From: Campylobacter aviculae
GTDB lineage: Bacteria > Campylobacterota > Campylobacteria > Campylobacterales > Campylobacteraceae
DNA length: 64,000 nucleotides
Assembly (NCBI RefSeq): GCF_005406215.1
Contig: NZ_NXMA01000007.1
Span: forward strand, 1 to 64,000
Direction of reading: 5' to 3'
The position numbers and the translations under genes were made by a program. Shown here piece by piece: positions 7,021-14,376 of this stretch. Numbering within the stretch: the stretch's first letter is position 1; each line of letters begins with the position of its first letter. The notes beneath the pieces were generated by a model. The model saw only the letters and a list, made by a program, of their open reading frames with translations, did not search any database and was not told where the DNA came from.

Positions 7021-8135
7021 TGGAAGAAAATAAAACAATACTAGAAAAAATTAAAGATTTAAGTATATTTGATTCATTTAAAATAGTTTGGTTTTTAATG
7101 GCTTTTGTGGTGATATATTATGTATTGATTGCATCAAATCGTTATGTAAGTACTATCAGTATGAGCGTGAAATCAACTACAACAGATAATCAATCTAGCG
7201 GTATCTTATCTTTTTTAACAGCAACTTCTAATACCAATGAAGATATTAAATTTTTACAAGGCTATATAGAGTCTCTTGATTTATTAAAAATTTTGGATGA
7301 GAAAATTCATCTTAGAGAGCTCTATAATGAACAACATATTGATTTATTTTATAAATTGTTTGATTCTAGCTCTATAGAAAGTTACCTAGAGTATTACCGA
7401 AATCGAGTAAGGGTGCATATAGATGATAAAACCGGACTTTTAGATGTTGAAGTAGAAGGTTTTACTCCAGAATCTGCCTATTTGATAGCACAGACCATAA
7501 TGCAAGAGAGTGAAAAGTTTATAAACGAAATTTCTCATAAAGCAGCAAGAGAACAGATGATCTTTGCTGAAGAAGAATTGTCAAAATATAAAGATCGTTA
7601 TAAGAAAGCACAAAATGATTTAATTGCTTTTCAAAATAAATACGGAGTTTTTGATCCTTTAAAGCAAGCCGAAAGTAAAACTAAGTTAATTTCTCAACTT
7701 GAAGGTAATTTAGCACAAAAAGAAGCTAAACTTCTAACTATGCAAAGCTATATGAATGATAATGCACCTGAAATTGTTGCCTTAAAAGCTGAGATTGGTG
7801 CATTGAAAAAACAATTGCTTAAAGAAAAATCTAAAATTTCGGCTAACAATCCTTCTCAAAAGCTAAATAATTTAGTTGCTAAATTTCAAGATTTGAGCAT
7901 AGAAGCAAGTTTTGCGCAAAAAGCTTATGAAGCGGCTTTAAAAGCTTATGAAAGTGCTAGAATTGAAGCTTTAAGAAAAATTAAACAATTGGTGATTATT
8001 CAAACTCCAGATACACCACAAAGTGCAAAATACCCAGAAAGAATTTATAATATTCTTACGGCTTTTATGGTTTTATCTTTATTATATGGAATTATTAAAT
8101 TTACTAAAATGATTATAGAGGAGCATAAGTATTGA
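7020..8135 (+). CDS. kpsE: Capsule export inner-membrane/periplasmic adaptor KpsE
   Basis: A 371-residue polysaccharide co-polymerase/adaptor of the Wzz/BexC/KpsE type. One membrane helix lies near the N-terminus (about 20-40) and one near the C-terminus (about 337-355). The periplasmic part between them is mostly helical with coiled-coil heptads (about 175-310). A Pro-rich PDTPQSAKYPER segment before the second helix is typical of the family. It links the KpsMT transporter to the outer-membrane KpsD channel. It is coupled to both neighbours by overlapping stop/start codons. Confidence 0.96.
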   Translation: MEENKTILEKIKDLSIFDSFKIVWFLMAFVVIYYVLIASNRYVSTISMSVKSTTTDNQSSGILSFLTATSNTNEDIKFLQGYIESLDLLKILDEKIHLRELYNEQHIDLFYKLFDSSSIESYLEYYRNRVRVHIDDKTGLLDVEVEGFTPESAYLIAQTIMQESEKFINEISHKAAREQMIFAEEELSKYKDRYKKAQNDLIAFQNKYGVFDPLKQAESKTKLISQLEGNLAQKEAKLLTMQSYMNDNAPEIVALKAEIGALKKQLLKEKSKISANNPSQKLNNLVAKFQDLSIEASFAQKAYEAALKAYESARIEALRKIKQLVIIQTPDTPQSAKYPERIYNILTAFMVLSLLYGIIKFTKMIIEEHKY

Positions 8136-9793
8136 TGAGAAAGATTTTTTTATTTTTATTTTCTTTTGTTTTTGCTTTTGGTTCTGTTGATATTTCTCAA
8201 ATTTCGGCGGTTGAAAATGAGAATTCTAATATGATTTTAGATAAAAACATAAGCAGTACTAATAATCAAAAAATACAACAAGAGAGCACAGCAAATACAG
8301 ATAATCAAATACCTGTTTTTGGATATCAATTGTTTAATGGAAATTTTAAAAACTACACTCAAAGAGTTTATAATCCTGATTATAAAATTGCGGTTGGAGA
8401 TCAAATAAGCCTTAAAATTTGGGGATCTGTGGAATTTGAACGAATTTTGGTCGTAGATTCTCAAGGTAATATTTTTATTCCAAAGGTTGGTGCTGTTAAT
8501 TTGTTAGGAGTGAAAAATAGTTCTTTAGTGAGCGTGATTAAAGCACATGTTAATAGAATCTATAAAAGTAATGTTTTTGTATATGCAGATATGAATGCTT
8601 ACCAGAATGTTAGCATTTTTGTTACAGGAAGTGTCAATGCTCCAGGGCTTTATCAAGGATTAAGCTCTGATTCTGTTATCCAGTATCTTGATAAAGCAGG
8701 TGGGATCAATTTAGAATATGGAAGTTTTCGTGATATTAAAATTTTAAGAAACAATCATGTGATTAAACATATTGATTTATATGATTTTCTACTCAAAGGA
8801 CAAATGGATCTTTTTCCTTTTAGAAGCGGAGATGTTATTTTGGTGGGTAATGTGCAAAATTACGCTTTTGTAAATGGGGATGTTCAAAGACCTTTTCGTT
8901 TTGAACTTTCAAATGATATTAAAACTTTAAGTGATTTAGCACGTGTGGCCGGAGCAAAACCTATAGTGACTAATGCGGTAGTTAAAAGCTATGGGCAAGA
9001 TCATAAACTTAATGTCAATGCATATAATAAAATGCAATTTTCTAAAGTTTTATTACAAACTGGTGATGAGGTGCAGTTTAATCCAGAATATATTTCTAAA
9101 AATATCACCATAACCGTTAATGGTGAACATAGTGGACTTAGAAATTTAGTAGTTAAAAAAGGAACGACTTTAGAAGATGTTTCAAGACTTATAGTGTTTA
9201 ACGGACAATCTGATACTACCGCCTTACAGGTTTTTAGAAAATCAGTTGCTAGAACTCAAAAAGAACTTATTAATGCACAACTTAAAGAGCTTGAAACTTT
9301 AGCATTAACTAGTTCTTCTGTTACTTCCCAAGGGGCTGCCATTAGAGCTGAACAAGCAAAATTGATTCTCGAATTTATCCAAAGAGCTAAGCAAGTTGAA
9401 CCTAAAGGACAAATCGTTATTGATAATCCAAAATCGTATGATTCAGTGATTTTAGAAGATGGAGATACGATCAATGTTCCAAGCAAAAATAATCTAGTTA
9501 TTGTACAAGGTGAGGTGTCTTTGCCAGGTGCTTTTGTGTATAGCAAGGGAGAAAATTTAAAATATTACATTGATCTTGCTGGAGGTTATGGAGAAAGAGC
9601 AGATACTTCTAAAGTTTTAGTTATACGCAATAATGGAAAGGCTGAAAAATATAGTGGAGGTGTTAGCATGTATCCAGGGGATTCTATTTTAGTTTTACCT
9701 AAAGTAGAAAGTGAGAATTTGCAAATCTTTAGTATGCTAACTCAAATTCTTTATCAAATCGCCGTTGCAACAAACGTCGTATTAAATCTCTAA
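8135..9793 (+). CDS. kpsD: Capsule outer-membrane export protein KpsD
   Basis: A 552-residue Wza/KpsD-family protein. The signal peptide is at about 1-18, then a polysaccharide-export domain (about 85-160: VGDQISLKIWG and later DSQGNIFIPKVG), followed by SLBB-type repeats (about 160-240, 245-330 and 455-520). I start it at the ATG at 8135, which overlaps the kpsE tga and has GAGGAG 11 bases upstream. A TTG three bases earlier is less likely. It forms the periplasm-spanning/outer-membrane conduit for capsule. Confidence 0.95.
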   Translation: MRKIFLFLFSFVFAFGSVDISQISAVENENSNMILDKNISSTNNQKIQQESTANTDNQIPVFGYQLFNGNFKNYTQRVYNPDYKIAVGDQISLKIWGSVEFERILVVDSQGNIFIPKVGAVNLLGVKNSSLVSVIKAHVNRIYKSNVFVYADMNAYQNVSIFVTGSVNAPGLYQGLSSDSVIQYLDKAGGINLEYGSFRDIKILRNNHVIKHIDLYDFLLKGQMDLFPFRSGDVILVGNVQNYAFVNGDVQRPFRFELSNDIKTLSDLARVAGAKPIVTNAVVKSYGQDHKLNVNAYNKMQFSKVLLQTGDEVQFNPEYISKNITITVNGEHSGLRNLVVKKGTTLEDVSRLIVFNGQSDTTALQVFRKSVARTQKELINAQLKELETLALTSSSVTSQGAAIRAEQAKLILEFIQRAKQVEPKGQIVIDNPKSYDSVILEDGDTINVPSKNNLVIVQGEVSLPGAFVYSKGENLKYYIDLAGGYGERADTSKVLVIRNNGKAEKYSGGVSMYPGDSILVLPKVESENLQIFSMLTQILYQIAVATNVVLNL

Positions 9794-9803
9794 AAGGTTT
9801 TTT

Positions 9804-10751
9804 ATGAAGGCCATTGAAATTGCAAAGGAAGTTTTTAAAATTGAGGCTGAGTCTATATCAAACTTAGCTTCGCATTTGGATGAGAATTTTAATCAAGCAG
9901 TTGAGCTTATTTTTCATACCAAAGGAAGATGTATAGTTAGCGGTATGGGAAAATCAGGCCATATAGGTGCCAAGATTGCAGCAACCTTAGCAAGTACAGG
10001 AACTCCTAGCTTTTTTATCCATCCTGGAGAAGCTTTGCATGGTGATCTTGGTATGATGACTCCAGAAGATGTTTTGATCGCTATTTCAAATTCAGGAGAG
10101 ACTGAAGAGCTTTTAAAAATTATCCCTGTAATAAAAAGAAGAAAAATAACTCTTATAGCTATGACAGGAAATTTAAATTCCACCCTAGCAAAACAAGCGG
10201 ATATTTGTTTGGATATTTCAGTTAAAAAAGAAGCTTGTCCACTTAAGCTTGCTCCTATGTCTTCAACGACTGCAACTTTGGTTATGGGTGATGCTTTGGC
10301 TGCGGCTTTGATGAAAATAAGAAATTTTAAACCGGATGATTTTGCTCTTTTTCATCCAGGAGGAAGCTTAGGGCGTAAGCTTTTAACCAAAGTAAAAGAT
10401 CTTATGGTTTCAAAAAATCTTCCTATTGTGCATCCACAAACCGAATTCAACGATCTCGTTGATATAATGACTAGCGGAAAGCTTGGGCTTTGTGTGGTTA
10501 TAGAAAATGAAAAATTGATCGGAATCATTACTGATGGAGATTTGCGTCGTGCTTTAAAAGCAAACGATAAACCAAGATTTGATTTTAAAGCAGAAGAAAT
10601 TATGAGCAATGATCCAAAAGTTATTGATGCTGATGCTATGGCGAGTGAAGCTGAAGAGTTAATGTTAAAACACAAGATTAAAGAAATTGTTGTGGGAAAA
10701 GATGGTAAAGTGGTAGGAATTATCCAGCTTTATGCGATAGGAAAAATATAG
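9804..10751 (+). CDS. kpsF: D-arabinose-5-phosphate isomerase KpsF
   Basis: A 315-residue enzyme that converts ribulose-5-phosphate to arabinose-5-phosphate, the precursor of Kdo used in the capsule linker and in lipooligosaccharide. The N-terminal SIS domain (residues ~30-170) carries SGMGKSGHIG and the SNSGET loop. Two CBS domains follow (about 200-315). It is 11 bp downstream of kpsD, in the same operon. A pentose-5-phosphate epimerase sits 3 kb downstream and draws on the same metabolite pool. Confidence 0.96.
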   Translation: MKAIEIAKEVFKIEAESISNLASHLDENFNQAVELIFHTKGRCIVSGMGKSGHIGAKIAATLASTGTPSFFIHPGEALHGDLGMMTPEDVLIAISNSGETEELLKIIPVIKRRKITLIAMTGNLNSTLAKQADICLDISVKKEACPLKLAPMSSTTATLVMGDALAAALMKIRNFKPDDFALFHPGGSLGRKLLTKVKDLMVSKNLPIVHPQTEFNDLVDIMTSGKLGLCVVIENEKLIGIITDGDLRRALKANDKPRFDFKAEEIMSNDPKVIDADAMASEAEELMLKHKIKEIVVGKDGKVVGIIQLYAIGKI

Positions 10752-10795
10752 GTAATAGCTATGGTTTAAATTGTTTTAAAGAAAAGAATTAGATT

Positions 10796-11887
10796 ATGGG
10801 GATAATTTATAAATTTATATATAAGGCGTTTGTGTTTTTAAATTGCAATTTAAGACAAGTAGACAATAAAATCACTTTTATTTTTAACAAAACTAGCAAA
10901 GAATATTTAAATTTAGATTTTTTGTACGAATATTTTTATAGCAAAAGTAATAATGCTATTCTTGTTAAAATTCAATCAAATAGGAATTGTTTGAATAAAA
11001 TTTGGTGGATTTCACAATCTAAAATTATTTTTGTAGATCAGGCCGATCGTATTATTTCTAGGCTTACATTAGATAAAAAAACAAAACTCATACAAGTGTG
11101 GCACGCAGGTGGTGCATATAAAGCATTTGGTTTTGATGCAATGCGTCATTATGAAGATCAGGCAAAAGAACTAAGTAGAATTTCAAGAATACATGGTCAG
11201 TATTCCAATGTTATTATCTCAGATGCAAAATTAATAGATATCATGACAAAAGCATATAATATTCAATCAGATAAATTATTACCATTAGGATTACCAAGAA
11301 CGGATATGTTTTTTAAATTAAAAAATAAGAAACAAATTAAAAATGAAATTAAAAATTCATTTAAACTTAAAGAAAAAACCAAAATAATATTATATTGCCC
11401 GACCTTTAGAACGAGTAATAATAAGCGTAATATAAATTTAAATTATCTTAATATAGTACAAAATTCTACCAAAAAAGTATTTCAAAATAGTGTAATTTTA
11501 TACAGAGATCATCCTAGTGTTATACGAGACGGATATGCATATGGCGATGGAATTATCGATGTTTCTAGATATACTAATATTACTGATTTGTTTATAATAT
11601 CCGACTTTTTAATTACGGATTATTCTTCAATTATTTTTGATTATTCGTTTTTTAAAAAACCCATCATTTTATTTACTCCAGATATTGATACTTATGTTAT
11701 TGAAAATAGAAAGCTATATTTTCAACCTGAAGAACTTGTTGGAAAAAATATGGTGGCAAAAGATTTTAATACTCTTACTCAATGTATTTTAAATGCAGAA
11801 TATACAGGAAAATTATGGGATAATTTTATGGGAGGTTGTGATGGGCAAGTGTGTGAAAAAATTTATGATTATTTTTGCAAAAATTAA
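10796..11887 (+). CDS. CDP-polyol (glycerol/ribitol) phosphotransferase, TagB/TagF family
   Basis: A 363-residue peripheral-membrane enzyme that should transfer polyol phosphate from a CDP-polyol to a growing glycan. It has the family marks: QVWHAGGAYKAFG (residues ~100-112), YCPTFR (~197-202), RDHP (~237-240) and LITDYSSIIFDY (~271-282). It lacks the extra N-terminal domain of Bacillus TagF, so it is the short TagB-like form and could act as a primase or side-branch enzyme. It is the first gene of the variable part of the capsule locus, 45 bp after kpsF. The adjacent TarI/TarJ-like genes favour CDP-ribitol as donor (inference). Confidence 0.88.
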   Translation: MGIIYKFIYKAFVFLNCNLRQVDNKITFIFNKTSKEYLNLDFLYEYFYSKSNNAILVKIQSNRNCLNKIWWISQSKIIFVDQADRIISRLTLDKKTKLIQVWHAGGAYKAFGFDAMRHYEDQAKELSRISRIHGQYSNVIISDAKLIDIMTKAYNIQSDKLLPLGLPRTDMFFKLKNKKQIKNEIKNSFKLKEKTKIILYCPTFRTSNNKRNINLNYLNIVQNSTKKVFQNSVILYRDHPSVIRDGYAYGDGIIDVSRYTNITDLFIISDFLITDYSSIIFDYSFFKKPIILFTPDIDTYVIENRKLYFQPEELVGKNMVAKDFNTLTQCILNAEYTGKLWDNFMGGCDGQVCEKIYDYFCKN

Positions 11888-11899
11888 CTATAGATAAGA

Positions 11900-11905
11900 T
11901 ATAAT
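11900..11905 (+). promoter_or_regulatory. TATAAT -10 box seven bases before the TarI-like start
   Basis: A perfect TATAAT in the 25-bp gap after the phosphotransferase. The ATG of the next gene follows after 7 bases with no Shine-Dalgarno. If this promoter is used, the mRNA would begin at or next to the A of the ATG. Confidence 0.5.
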
Positions 11906-11912
11906 ACTATAC

Positions 11913-12629
11913 ATGAAAAAAATATATTCTATTGCGATAATATTAGCTGCTGGGTCTGGAAAAAGAATGGGTAATGTTATATTACCAAAGCAATTTTTAA
12001 CATTATCTACGAAGCCAATAATCTTAATTACTTTAGAAAGAATAATTAAATCCAAGTTATTTGAAAAAATCGTTTTAGTGATAAATTCTTATTGGCATGA
12101 ATATGTTTTGCAAATTCTAAATAACTATAACGTCAATATGAACGATATAGAATTAGTTTTTGGCGGAGAAGAACGCATAGATAGTATTCAAAATGCTTTA
12201 TCGTATTTAGATCAAAACTATATTTGCGAGAATTCTAGTATAGTTGTATTTGATGCTGTTAGGCCTTTTATAACTTCTAAATTGATGTTTGACGCATTGG
12301 AATATGCTAGAAAGTATGGTGTAGCAGTTGCTGGAATAGAAGCTAAAGATACTATATATGGAATTAAAAATAATCAGGTGGATTATATTCCTTGTAGAAA
12401 GTTACTCGTTAATGGTCAAGCTCCAGATTCTTGTAAATTTACAATTTTAAAAAAATCAATTAATCAGCTTAATAAAATCGAAAAGGAAATGGTAACGGGT
12501 ACAGCACAAATTTGTTATCTAAAAGGTTATAATGTTTATATTTTTAAGGGGGATGAGAGAAATATAAAAATTACAACTAAGATAGACTATATGGTTGCTA
12601 AGATTATTGAAAAAGAGTGGCAAGAATGA
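11913..12629 (+). CDS. IspD-family cytidylyltransferase, TarI-like (CDP-ribitol synthesis)
   Basis: A 238-residue nucleotidyltransferase that joins CTP to a polyol phosphate. The N-terminal LAAGSGKRMG (11-20) and Lys26 in LPKQF form the CTP site, and DAVRPF (~102-107) is the second conserved loop of the IspD/TarI group. IspD itself would make 4-CDP-methylerythritol, but Campylobacter has a bifunctional IspDF elsewhere (from memory). The capsule location and the downstream alcohol dehydrogenase match the TarI-TarJ pair that makes CDP-ribitol in Gram-positive bacteria. The substrate remains an inference; another pentitol phosphate would fit too. Its tga overlaps the next ATG (ATGA). Confidence 0.85.
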   Translation: MKKIYSIAIILAAGSGKRMGNVILPKQFLTLSTKPIILITLERIIKSKLFEKIVLVINSYWHEYVLQILNNYNVNMNDIELVFGGEERIDSIQNALSYLDQNYICENSSIVVFDAVRPFITSKLMFDALEYARKYGVAVAGIEAKDTIYGIKNNQVDYIPCRKLLVNGQAPDSCKFTILKKSINQLNKIEKEMVTGTAQICYLKGYNVYIFKGDERNIKITTKIDYMVAKIIEKEWQE

Positions 12630-13618
12630 AAAGGATTATTTTAAAATCTAGAGAAAAATTATATGTTGATGAGTGTGAAATTCCAAAATTAAAGGATCTA
12701 AGTGCTATTGTAAATGTTAAAGCGTGCGGTATTTGTAGCAGTGATTATTCTAGAATTTATAGAGAAGGTTTTAATAATTTTCCATTGGTTTTAGGACATG
12801 AATTTTCTGGAGTTATTGCTGAAGTTGATGAATCTCAGAAGCGAATTAAAAAAAATGATAGAGTTGTTATATTTCCTTTAAAACCTTGTTTTAAATGTTT
12901 TAATTGCAAAAGAAATATGTATGCTCAATGTGTTAAATATAGTTATTTTGGATCTAGAGAAGATGGTGGTTTGCAAGAGTATATTAGTGTGCCAATATGG
13001 AATATTTTGCCTATATATGATATACCATTTGATATAGCAGCATTAATAGAGCCAGCAGCTGTAGCTTTACATGCAATAAAAAAAAGTGCCGTTAAAGATG
13101 ATGATAAAATTTTAATATTTGGCACAGGCGTTATAGGAATTTTTTTAGGTTTGATATTAAATACCATGAAAATAAATAATATCAATTATATGGTTAGAAA
13201 CCAAAATAAATATGAATTTTTACACTCTCTAGGTTTTAGTGTATTAAATCATACCGATATAGATGAATTTGACGTCGTATTTGAATGTGTTGGCGCTAAT
13301 GAATCAATTGAATCTTCTATTAATTATTTGGGGGCTAGATCTAAATTGGTGTTGGTGGGTAATCCGATTTCTGATATAAATATAAAACAGGTTATTTATT
13401 GGAAAATTTTAAGATCTGAATTAAATATTATTGGAGTATGGAATTCAGATTATCCAACTGATTGGAAAGAAATAGTTGATATAATAAAAAATATGGATTA
13501 TAGAGTGTTGAGGAGTATGTTAATTCAAACCTCCGATTTTAAAGATCTTATCGATTTAATCGATAGAAAATATAAAAATGAAATTTCAAAATTAAAGGTT
13601 ATGTGGATTAATGATTGA
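12626..13618 (+). CDS. Zinc alcohol dehydrogenase, TarJ-like (ribulose-5-phosphate reductase)
   Basis: A 330-residue medium-chain dehydrogenase. Catalytic zinc ligands are Cys37 in CGICSSD and His58-Glu59. Four structural-zinc cysteines lie at 88, 91, 94 and 102. A Rossmann motif FGTGVIG is near residue 168. In the TarI-TarJ pathway this enzyme reduces ribulose-5-phosphate to ribitol-5-phosphate with NADPH. I take the ATG at 12626, overlapping the TarI-like stop; a GTG three codons earlier is the alternative. The last 8 bp overlap the next gene. The family is certain, the substrate is inferred from neighbours. Confidence 0.87.
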   Translation: MKRIILKSREKLYVDECEIPKLKDLSAIVNVKACGICSSDYSRIYREGFNNFPLVLGHEFSGVIAEVDESQKRIKKNDRVVIFPLKPCFKCFNCKRNMYAQCVKYSYFGSREDGGLQEYISVPIWNILPIYDIPFDIAALIEPAAVALHAIKKSAVKDDDKILIFGTGVIGIFLGLILNTMKINNINYMVRNQNKYEFLHSLGFSVLNHTDIDEFDVVFECVGANESIESSINYLGARSKLVLVGNPISDINIKQVIYWKILRSELNIIGVWNSDYPTDWKEIVDIIKNMDYRVLRSMLIQTSDFKDLIDLIDRKYKNEISKLKVMWIND

Positions 13619-14270
13619 TAAAAAATTTTCAGCTTCCATGGTTTGTAGTTCTTTTGTTGATTTAAAAGAAACCATAGAAATATTAAATAGCAATGTCCAT
13701 TTATTTCATATTGATATGATGGATAATCATTTTGTTTATAATTTGGGGTTGTCATACGATCAGATAAATGAGATAAGGACTTTTTCTAGACTCCCTTTTG
13801 ATTTTCATATAATGATGAATGATCCTTGTAAGGTTATTGAAAGAGATATTATTAAGTCTGGAGATATGGTTTCAATACATATGGACTCTGTGTTTAATTT
13901 TACAGAAATTGCAGAGAAGATAAAAGGAATAGGTGCTAAAGTCTTATTGGCAATAAATCCTTTAAGTCCTACTAAATCTATCGAGTTGGTATATGACTTA
14001 ATTGATGGCGTTAATTATTTAACAGTTAATCCAGGTTATGCATCTCAGACACAATTGAGTATAGCTCAAGAGCAAGCAAAAAATATCGGAATTTTATTAA
14101 GCAAATATGAAAATAAAGATTTTATTTTCGAAGTAGATGGAAATATGAGCCTTAAAAATATAGAAATATTTTCAAAATTTGGAGCAAATCATTTTGTACT
14201 AGGAACATCTAGTATCTTTCCAAATCATTGCTTAGATAAAGAGAGGTTGGCTCAATTGACAAATCTTTAA
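13611..14270 (+). CDS. Ribulose-phosphate 3-epimerase-like protein
   Basis: A 219-residue TIM barrel of the RPE family. Metal and substrate residues are visible in FHIDMMDNHFV (~32-42), DFHIMM (~64-69), VNPGYASQ (~140-147) and the EVDGNMS loop (~175-181). It would interconvert xylulose-5-phosphate and ribulose-5-phosphate, giving the TarJ-like enzyme its substrate. A housekeeping rpe is expected elsewhere, and this divergent copy sits inside the capsule operon. The start overlaps the dehydrogenase end. A different pentulose or hexulose phosphate cannot be excluded. Confidence 0.85.
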   Translation: MIDKKFSASMVCSSFVDLKETIEILNSNVHLFHIDMMDNHFVYNLGLSYDQINEIRTFSRLPFDFHIMMNDPCKVIERDIIKSGDMVSIHMDSVFNFTEIAEKIKGIGAKVLLAINPLSPTKSIELVYDLIDGVNYLTVNPGYASQTQLSIAQEQAKNIGILLSKYENKDFIFEVDGNMSLKNIEIFSKFGANHFVLGTSSIFPNHCLDKERLAQLTNL

Positions 14271-14364
14271 AAAGGCTTTTTAATAAAGGAGTTAATTATA
14301 TTTACATAATTTTACTTCTATTATCTTAAAAAAGAAAAAATAAAAAAATACAAGAAAAAAAAAA

Positions 14365-14374
14365 GGGGGGGGGG
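14365..14374 (+). repeat. Poly-G tract (G10) at the ribosome-binding position
   Basis: Ten G directly followed by AG and the ATG of the 722-residue transferase, preceded by a long A run. An in-frame stop at 14341-14343 with no ATG in between means the tract lies in the leader and not in the coding frame. Length changes would alter the Shine-Dalgarno region, not the reading frame. Confidence 0.85.
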
Positions 14375-14376
14375 AG

